From contig CAJGCV010000061.1 in NCBI GenBank assembly GCA_904501915.1, positions 1 to 12,819 on the forward strand: a stretch of DNA of 12,819 nucleotides. Direction: 5' to 3'. Source of the DNA: an uncultured Akkermansia sp. GTDB lineage: Bacteria; Verrucomicrobiota; Verrucomicrobiia; Verrucomicrobiales; Akkermansiaceae. Below are positions 1 through 4,594 of this stretch, piece after piece. The translations under genes and the position numbers were made by a program. Each line of letters starts with the position of its first letter. The stretch's first letter is position 1. Below the pieces are notes generated by a model. It was not told the origin of the DNA and did no database searches. It saw only the letters and a list, made by a program, of their open reading frames with translations.

Positions 1-1
1 C

Positions 2-352
2 CTGGCAGCAAAACCAATCATCGCAGTGGCGTATGAGTTTAAGGAAAAGTTATGTAAGCTACTTAACAACAAAAAGAAAACAAAAGCACAATGCCTGCCT
101 CTCATACGAGAACTCAAGCACTGCATGGAGCAGATGCGAAGAGAGGTCACAAAGCATTTCCATGCGTTGTCCAAGACGCTCAGCAAGTGGTTTGAACCCA
201 TTATCTGCATGTGGCGCTTTACGAAAAGCAACGGAATCACCGAAGGCTTCCATAGAAAAATGAAATTAATTCAACGCCGCGCCTATGGCTATCGTAACTT
301 TCAGAACTACCGATTAAGAGTCTTAATTGAAAGTGGGCACATTGTGATATGA
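2..352 (+). CDS. ISL3-family transposase, 3' fragment (5' end outside window)
   Basis: The frame is open from the window edge to TGA at 350-352, so this is the C-terminal part of a longer protein; the GTG at 26 is not a credible start. The segment reading SNGITEGFHRKMKLIQRRA, followed by YGYRNFQNYRLRVLI, matches the C-terminal signature of ISL3 (DDE_Tnp_ISL3) transposases, with the catalytic Glu in the NGITEG context and the RRAYGYRNFxNxRxR tail. ISL3 elements move by DDE cut-and-paste and usually make 8-bp target duplications. No frameshift or stop is seen in the visible part, but whether the element is intact cannot be told from here. The AT-richness just after the stop fits an IS terminus. 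Confidence 0.85.
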   Translation: MAAKPIIAVAYEFKEKLCKLLNNKKKTKAQCLPLIRELKHCMEQMRREVTKHFHALSKTLSKWFEPIICMWRFTKSNGITEGFHRKMKLIQRRAYGYRNFQNYRLRVLIESGHIVI

Positions 353-360
353 AAACTCAA

Positions 361-385
361 ATTTCACACTTTTTGCTATTGACCC
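361..385. repeat. Candidate right terminal inverted repeat of the ISL3 element
   Basis: Thirteen to 33 bases after the transposase stop, the minus strand reads GGGTCAATAGCAAAAAGTG and continues AT-rich. ISL3-family termini commonly start with GG and G/C-rich bases followed by an AT-rich stretch, so this is a plausible right end. The 8 bases beyond it (386-393, TTGTTTTC) would be the target duplication. The left end lies outside the window, so neither claim can be tested here. Confidence 0.35.
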
Positions 386-402
386 TTGTTTTCTGATTCA
401 GT

Positions 403-630
403 TTCCGGGGGTGGATGGGGGGGAGTCGACGCGGCCGTTAGCTGACCTGACGGCCCCACTCGCCCCCGGCAGGGCCGGGGTACCGGCTCGGAGGTGTCCT
501 CGTCTCTCGGGGCGCGGGAGCCCACCGGGCTTCCGCGTGTGCTCAACAACCGCTCATGCCCTGCGGACACCCGGTAAACCGGGGAGCTTATCCACCGCCT
601 GCAACGGGCAAGGGGTGAGAAGCCCCGGAA
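403..630 (+). ncRNA. Structured non-coding RNA of unknown class
   Basis: This GC-rich stretch has no credible ORF but many nested complementarities. Closing stem: TTCCGGGG 403-410 with CCCCGGAA 623-630. Second stem: GTGGAT 411-416 with ATCCAC 590-595. Long-range stem: GGTGTCC 493-499 with GGACACC 565-571. Local hairpins: 433-441/447-455 (9 bp), 464-470/474-480, 513-523/527-537 (11 bp), 570-574/579-583 and 597-601/605-609. Three of these hairpins contain a G-U pair on the plus strand that would be an A-C mismatch on the minus strand, which argues for plus-strand transcription. A strong intrinsic terminator follows within a few bases. I do not find the conserved cores of RNase P RNA, tmRNA or SRP RNA; 6S-like RNA cannot be excluded. 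No convincing promoter was found; TTGACC at 379-384 lies in the IS end but lacks a good -10. Confidence 0.5.
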
Positions 631-631
631 T

Positions 632-678
632 TGCTCCATAAAAAAGGCACCCGAAATGGGTGCCTTTTTTATGGAGCA
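632..678. terminator. Bidirectional terminator with 21-bp perfect inverted repeat
   Basis: Arms 632-652 and 658-678 are perfectly complementary over 21 bp around a 5-base loop. The core is GGCACCC/GGGTGCC flanked by A6 at 640-645 and T6 at 665-670, so it works in both directions: plus-strand for the structured RNA and minus-strand for tRNA-Ala. The outer 7 bp of the right arm (672-678) lies inside the tRNA-Ala 3' end. Confidence 0.85.
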
Positions 679-744
679 TAGGGGATTCGAACCCCTGACC
701 TGTTGCGTGCGATGCAACCGCTCTACCAACTGAGCTAATGCCCC
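672..744 (-). tRNA. tRNA-Ala (anticodon CGC)
   Basis: On the minus strand a complete 73-nt cloverleaf reads from GGGGCAT (744) to ATGCTCC plus discriminator A. The acceptor stem is 7 bp and carries the G3-U70 wobble that identifies tRNA-Ala. The D arm is GCTC/GAGC, the anticodon stem GTTGC/GCAAC with loop ATCGCAC (anticodon CGC, decoding GCG), and the T arm AGGGG TTCGAAT CCCCT. The 3' CCA is not encoded. It has its own promoter upstream and a terminator that starts inside its 3' end. Confidence 0.96.
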
Positions 745-764
745 GTATTGTGTGTTGCGGGTGT

Positions 765-793
765 ATTGTAGCGTCAGGGGGGAAGGGGTGCAA
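765..793 (-). promoter_or_regulatory. Promoter of tRNA-Ala
   Basis: Minus-strand -35 TTGCAC (788-793) and -10 TACAAT (765-770) are separated by 17 bp. The predicted start near 758 is about 14 nt upstream of the mature tRNA 5' end. The hexamers are close to sigma-70 consensus. Confidence 0.75.
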
Positions 794-825
794 GCTTTAT
801 GTGAGTATTTTTTTGTCAGTATGGC

Positions 826-854
826 TTGTGGAGTGGAGGTGGGCGTGGTAGGAT
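826..854 (+). promoter_or_regulatory. Candidate promoter of the SGNH-like gene, leaderless geometry
   Basis: TTGTGG (826-831), a 17-bp spacer and TAGGAT (849-854). The predicted start base, 7 nt after the -10, falls on the A of the ATG at 861, which would make the mRNA leaderless. The hexamers are only moderate matches. Confidence 0.4.
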
Positions 855-860
855 GCGTGT

Positions 861-1835
861 ATGTTGAAGCTGATGAGGGTTGTGCTGGTGATGTTGCTGG
901 GGTGTCTGCAGCCCGGGTGGGCGGCAGATGTGGCGGATGCACTGATGGCGCTGAGCCGGAAGACGGACTGCCCGCTGGTGGTGGATTCTTATACGGTGGG
1001 GGCTATGAGTCTGCGTGGTTTTCTGGATTCTGAGCAGCATGCCCGTGCGCGGCGGTTGCTGGAGGAGGGGGATTATGACTGGGTGGTGCTGCAGGACCAG
1101 AGCCAGACGCCGGCATACAGGCCTGATGAGACGCTGCTTTCGGTGCGGCGCTGGGCAGAGTTGGCCAGGGCGAAGAATACGAAGGTGTTGTTGTTTCTGA
1201 CCTGGGCGCATGCCACGAAGGAGAGTGGGCAGATGCGCCTGATGGTGGATATGCAGGAGAAGACGAGTCTTACGTATTGCCGGGCTGCGGTGGCGTGTGG
1301 CGCGCGTGTGGCGCCGGTGGGCGAGGCCTGGGCGCGTTGGTATGAGCTGCGGACGGAGATGCCGTTGCACGCGCGGGATGGTTCGCATCCGAATGCGGCG
1401 GGGTCGTATCTGGCAGCGTGTGTGCTGCATGCTGCGCTGAGCGGGAAGCCGCTGAAGGGTATACCCGGCACATTGAAGCTGGGGCGGAAGGAGGTGCTGC
1501 GCGTGCCGGGGGATGTGGCAAAGGAACTGCAGAAGACGGCGAATGCTGCGCTGAAATCATTTGATTCTCCGCAGGAGTGGCTGTGCCAGCAGGCAGAGGT
1601 GGATGCCGGACGCCCCGGGCTGGAGGCGGTGAGGCCTGTGCTGCAGAAGGGGGTGAAGGCTGCTCAGGTGGCGGAGTTGGTGGGTAAGCCGTTTTATGTT
1701 TCCCGGAGCAGGGGGCAGGTGGTGCAGCAGTTCCGGCTTCGGGACGGTGTGGAGCTCTGCTTGTATTGCACACAGCGGGGGGGTGGTGCAGCAGGCGAGC
1801 CTTACTGCGCCGGGCTGTACGGTGGAGATTATTGA
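861..1835 (+). CDS. Secreted SGNH/GDSL-hydrolase-like protein lacking block I
   Basis: A 324-residue protein with a Sec signal peptide (about 1-21, ending GWA). It then follows the SGNH (DUF4886-like) plan: YDWVVLQDQSQTP (71-84), an LLFLTWAHA strand (110-118) and the catalytic Asp-His block DGSHPN with D173 and H176, followed by GSYLAACVLHAALSGK. The first SGNH block (GNSF/GDS, which carries the nucleophilic Ser) is absent: the signal peptide runs directly into ADVADALMALSRKT, which resembles the segment normally just after that block. Residues about 255-305, with GVKAAQVAELVGKP, look like a BamE/SmpA-OmlA-type module. Family members usually act on ester or acetyl groups of glycans, but without the Ser this one may be inactive. 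It converges on the GH20 gene. The start is the only ATG giving a full signal peptide; the Shine-Dalgarno sequence is weak. Confidence 0.75.
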   Translation: MLKLMRVVLVMLLGCLQPGWAADVADALMALSRKTDCPLVVDSYTVGAMSLRGFLDSEQHARARRLLEEGDYDWVVLQDQSQTPAYRPDETLLSVRRWAELARAKNTKVLLFLTWAHATKESGQMRLMVDMQEKTSLTYCRAAVACGARVAPVGEAWARWYELRTEMPLHARDGSHPNAAGSYLAACVLHAALSGKPLKGIPGTLKLGRKEVLRVPGDVAKELQKTANAALKSFDSPQEWLCQQAEVDAGRPGLEAVRPVLQKGVKAAQVAELVGKPFYVSRSRGQVVQQFRLRDGVELCLYCTQRGGGAAGEPYCAGLYGGDY

Positions 1836-1850
1836 TGTGTCTGCACTATG

Positions 1851-1876
1851 ACCAGCCGGCTCACGCACCGGCTGGT
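1851..1876. terminator. Intergenic hairpin between convergent genes
   Basis: ACCAGCCGG (1851-1859) and CCGGCTGGT (1868-1876) form a perfect 9-bp stem with an 8-nt loop in the 68-bp gap between two convergent stops. There is no T-tract on either side, so it may be a weak terminator or an mRNA 3' stabiliser. Confidence 0.5.
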
Positions 1877-1903
1877 ATGGCACAGGTATTGCGGCGGGGT
1901 GGT

Positions 1904-3958
1904 TTATTCCTGCACGGGTATGAGGGAGATGCCCCAGGATTGGTGTTCGCCGATGTAGGGTTGTTCGATGATGAAGGTGTTATCACCTGCCTGCAGCTCG
2001 AATTCGATGGGAGCCTGAATCCACCAGATCTCCTCGGGGTCGAGCGGGTGTTCAAAGTTCCAGGCGTTGCCGGGGTGGTTGCGCTGGCCTGCGAGTTTGA
2101 AGGTGCGCGGGTTTTTCTGTTCTACGCCGTTGAGCCAGATGCGGGTGCCGCACTGCGACCATTCGCCGGCTTTGGGTACGCCGGTCCACCTGCGGTTGGA
2201 GCGGGCAGGGGCATCGAACCCGACCATGAATTTCTTCTTGCCTGCCTTTTCTGCCTTGATTGTGGTGATGGCCCAGGTAGTGTGGCCGGGGCGTACGTTG
2301 GGGAACATGCCGAGGTAGCCCGTATCGGGGCGGGTGCGGAAGTAGAGGTTGGCGCAGTGTGCGGTGCGGGTGCTGAGACCTTCCAGCTTGCCGGTCAGCA
2401 CCTGCTCGCGAATGCCGGCGGCCGCTTTGCTGTCGGCGGGGCTGACTACGGTCCAGGAGAGGCTGGATTCCGGCCAGTGCGGGAAGTCTTCTGCCTTGAA
2501 CTGGGTGTTGCGCAGTTTCTGCATGCGCTGTTCGAACATGCTGTAGGCGCGGCCTGCGGTGGTGCTGCCAGAGGTCATGGACAGGGGGAAGTGGTCGCCA
2601 TCAGCCCGGGCTCCCTGCCAGGCGCGTTCGGCCATGGCCATCATGCCGGGCCACATGTTGCACATGCCGGGAATGAGTTCTTTGTTGTCCACTTTACCAT
2701 CGGGCCAGATGCAGAGAATGGTGCCCAGGCGCTTATCATCGCCCTGGGTTGCGCCGCAGGGGCGCATGAAGAAATAGCGCCGCACCAGCAGTGCCGGGTC
2801 AAAGAGGTTGGCATATCCCATGGTGGAGTCGAATGCGCGGCGGGTAATGCGGTCTGCCGGTATGGATTTTGCCACGAGGTCTGCGCCTTCGCCCCAGCGC
2901 TGCTCGATGGAGTCTTTGCCGACGGGCAGGTCGCGGTGGCTGGCCCATTGCATGGGGATGCGCCCGTGCTTCATGAGTTTTTCCGAAACAAAGCCCACAA
3001 ACTCAGCGGCATTGGGGATGCGCACTTCATCTGCCCCGAAGTGGATGACCGGGCAGAGTTCTGCCGGTATTTCGCTGCAGAATTCATCCAGTAGTTCGCC
3101 CACTATTTTCATGCCCTGGGGTGTGTGCATCTTGAAGCCGAAGGCTCGCTCAAAGTAGGCGCTGTGGCCGGGCATGTCGAGCTCGGGAATCACGGTGATG
3201 TTGCGAGCCGCGGCGTATTCCATGACTTCGCGGATCTGGGCATAGGTGTAGGTGTCGTTGAGATCGCGGGTGCGGTGTTTCGGGGAGTTGAGCTGCGGGT
3301 AGGCCTTGCACTGTACATGCCAGGCGGGGTAGTCGGTGAGGTGCCAGTGGAAGAGGTTCACCTTCAGCGTGGAGGCGAGGGCGATTTCCTGTTTGAGGCG
3401 TTCCACGCTGCGGAAGTTGCGGCCGCAGTCCTGCATGTAGCCGCGGTAGCGGAATGCCGGCCAGTCGGTGATGCTGCAGCAGGGCAGTGTGCCGTTTCCG
3501 GTTGCGAGCATCTGGCGCAGCGTCTGGAAGCCGTTGAAGAGCCCCGCCTCTGTGGCGGCTGTTATGGTAACGCCTTCGGTATTGATGTTGAGCTTGTAGC
3601 CCTCGCCTGCCCGGTCTGCCGGCAGGGCATCATCTGCAAGCGCGCAGTGTATGAAAAGGAAACCTCGCGTGCCGGTTCCGGTTGTGGCGGCGTAATCAGC
3701 CAGGGCTGCGCTCAGCAGCGGGCTGCTTGCGTCGCCCAGCAGTTGAAGTCCCTTGTCCCGGGCATCCAGACTGCCCTGGTGCCACTGCACCTGCTGGGGG
3801 AAAGGAATAAGAGCCACAGAGGCTGCAGCCTCTGTCTGCAACCCGTGGGGGGAGACCCAGTTCTGCTCCAGATGGGTGATATCTGCCGGAGTGGATTCTG
3901 CCAGAACCGGCAGTATACAAGCCTGGCACAGCGCCGCTATTGCCCAATGTTTCAGCAT
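1904..3958 (-). CDS. Secreted GH20 beta-N-acetylhexosaminidase
   Basis: A 684-residue exo-glycosidase expected to release terminal GlcNAc/GalNAc from glycans such as mucin O-glycans by substrate-assisted catalysis. A signal peptide (1-20, ending PVLA) predicts export. The GH20b N-terminal domain spans about 48-160. The catalytic TIM barrel, about 165-480, contains YRGYMQDCGRNF, LFHWHLTDYPAW (202-213), IPELDMPGHSAY (257-268) and HFGADEV (306-312). D310 and E311 are the acetamido-orienting and acid/base pair; the motif has Ala where HxGGDE is usual. Residues about 560-684 (RIWLNGVEQKN, AGDNTFIIEQ) look like a galactose-binding-type beta-sandwich. No Shine-Dalgarno sequence precedes the ATG, and a TTGACA promoter lies immediately upstream, suggesting an almost leaderless mRNA. 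The gene appears monocistronic. Confidence 0.92.
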   Translation of the reverse strand: MLKHWAIAALCQACILPVLAESTPADITHLEQNWVSPHGLQTEAAASVALIPFPQQVQWHQGSLDARDKGLQLLGDASSPLLSAALADYAATTGTGTRGFLFIHCALADDALPADRAGEGYKLNINTEGVTITAATEAGLFNGFQTLRQMLATGNGTLPCCSITDWPAFRYRGYMQDCGRNFRSVERLKQEIALASTLKVNLFHWHLTDYPAWHVQCKAYPQLNSPKHRTRDLNDTYTYAQIREVMEYAAARNITVIPELDMPGHSAYFERAFGFKMHTPQGMKIVGELLDEFCSEIPAELCPVIHFGADEVRIPNAAEFVGFVSEKLMKHGRIPMQWASHRDLPVGKDSIEQRWGEGADLVAKSIPADRITRRAFDSTMGYANLFDPALLVRRYFFMRPCGATQGDDKRLGTILCIWPDGKVDNKELIPGMCNMWPGMMAMAERAWQGARADGDHFPLSMTSGSTTAGRAYSMFEQRMQKLRNTQFKAEDFPHWPESSLSWTVVSPADSKAAAGIREQVLTGKLEGLSTRTAHCANLYFRTRPDTGYLGMFPNVRPGHTTWAITTIKAEKAGKKKFMVGFDAPARSNRRWTGVPKAGEWSQCGTRIWLNGVEQKNPRTFKLAGQRNHPGNAWNFEHPLDPEEIWWIQAPIEFELQAGDNTFIIEQPYIGEHQSWGISLIPVQE

Positions 3959-3967
3959 GATGATATG

Positions 3968-3995
3968 ATTAACACATACGCACCCCGGGTGTCAA
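3968..3995 (-). promoter_or_regulatory. Promoter of the GH20 gene, near-leaderless
   Basis: Minus-strand TTGACA (3990-3995), a 16-bp spacer and GTTAAT (3968-3973). The predicted start near 3961 leaves only 2-3 nt before the ATG at 3958, and there is no room for a ribosome binding site. Confidence 0.5.
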
Positions 3996-4059
3996 TGGAA
4001 TTCCAATTTTTTCGGAGGGCTCAGTGAGGGCTTTCGATTTTTGATTGACGATTTACGAA

Positions 4060-4265
4060 TTAAAAATCAGCAGCTTGTGCCGAATACCCGGAAACCGGGT
4101 GCTGGCTGACTACGCTGGTGTAGTCTCCGCGCATCATGCAGCCCCGGCAGAGGCGAACTACGACATGTCGCTGAAAACAGGTACATCCCCAGAAGTATCC
4201 ACAATCCAGTCTATGCGGTCATGAAACAGTGCAGGCGCACTCTGCCTGTACGGTCAGAATTTGAG
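4060..4265 (-). pseudogene. Decayed autotransporter beta-barrel fragment, inverted
   Basis: Read on the minus strand, 4220-4110 aligns with bases 7346-7454 of the intact autotransporter that follows, which encode its last barrel strands. A 27-bp exact match (4110-4136 with 7428-7454) covers the codons for MRGDYTSV. Over the 82 bases from GACCGC on I count about 15 mismatches. Similarity fades but continues to about 4255 (segment around YSQKSA). The copy is dead: TGG encoding Trp has become TAG, and about 2 extra bases near 4137 shift the frame. The frame closes at TAA 4060-4062 after GCTGATTTT, so an aromatic terminal residue is retained. It is either the relic of a neighbouring paralogue or an inverted partial duplication. 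Confidence 0.8.
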
Positions 4266-4300
4266 TATAAGTCTGAACAAATGGTTAAAATAAAGAGAAT

Positions 4301-4338
4301 CACGAAAGAGCGTCTCTTTCGTAACTCGCTTTTTCGTG
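4301..4338. repeat. Nested inverted repeats with alternative pairings
   Basis: ACGAAAGAG (4302-4310) pairs with CTCTTTCGT (4314-4322) as a 9-bp stem around a 3-nt loop. CACGAAA (4301-4307) can instead pair with TTTCGTG (4332-4338). The two pairings are mutually exclusive. Function is unknown; it lies in AT-rich DNA upstream of the autotransporter. Confidence 0.5.
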
Positions 4339-4340
4339 CT

Positions 4341-4500
4341 ATCGCATTTCAAATGCGATGTGCTTGCACTCCCTTTATTCTGAAGGCTTTTGAATACATT
4401 TGGGGTTCGGAAGTTGTACTTAATTCCTACCATGATAATAGGTGACAAAGCGTGTTATTTCAACGACTTACGTAAAAAAAGCTGTACATCGCATTTGAAA
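4341..4500 (+). promoter_or_regulatory. Reiterated ATCGCATTT half-sites upstream of the autotransporter
   Basis: ATCGCATTT occurs at 4341-4349, as its complement at 4351-4359 (forming a 9-bp palindrome around C4350), and again forward at 4488-4496. The copies extend to a 15-bp inverted pair, 4347-4361 with 4486-4500. Such palindromic, repeated sites resemble operators. As RNA, the 4351-4359 arm could pair locally or with the distal copy. No regulator is identified. Confidence 0.45.
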
Positions 4501-4511
4501 AGTGTTAGAAG

Positions 4512-4544
4512 TAAGGAGTGCATTCTAGAAGTACGCATTCCTTA
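4512..4544 (+). repeat. 10-bp hairpin upstream of the autotransporter
   Basis: TAAGGAGTGC (4512-4521) pairs with GCATTCCTTA (4535-4544) through 10 bp, one of them G-U on the plus strand, around a 13-nt loop. There is no T-tract. It is either an operator-like element near the promoter or a 5'-leader structure. Confidence 0.4.
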
Positions 4545-4561
4545 ATGTGTTATGCATGTTT

Positions 4562-4567
4562 CATAAT
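4562..4567 (+). promoter_or_regulatory. Candidate -10 element for the autotransporter
   Basis: CATAAT matches 5 of 6 bases of the -10 consensus and would start transcription near 4574, about 20 nt before the ATG. An alternative, TAATAC at 4579-4584, would make the mRNA nearly leaderless. No good -35 is seen, and the leader is AT-rich with no Shine-Dalgarno sequence. Confidence 0.3.
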
Positions 4568-4594
4568 TACTTCAACCTTAATACATAAAAACTT

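Noticed and set aside
403..630. Assignment of the structured RNA to RNase P, tmRNA, SRP or 6S RNA
   Set aside because: The RNase P core around GGAAAGTCC, the tmRNA tRNA-like end and the SRP GGAA-tetraloop domain are not present on either strand; a 6S-like layout is only loosely suggested, so no class is claimed.
376..942. 188-codon minus-strand ORF containing GALAQLVERLHRTQQVRGSN
   Set aside because: This is the well-known spurious translation of a tRNA gene; the frame covers the tRNA-Ala, its terminator and the structured RNA.
1766..3094. 442-codon plus-strand ORF and others opposite the GH20 gene
   Set aside because: Shadow of a high-GC gene; the GH20 on the other strand has a full domain set and catalytic motifs.
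4221..4445. 74-codon plus-strand ORF upstream of the autotransporter
   Set aside because: It overlaps the decayed barrel fragment and three inverted repeats, and has no ribosome binding site or recognisable domain.
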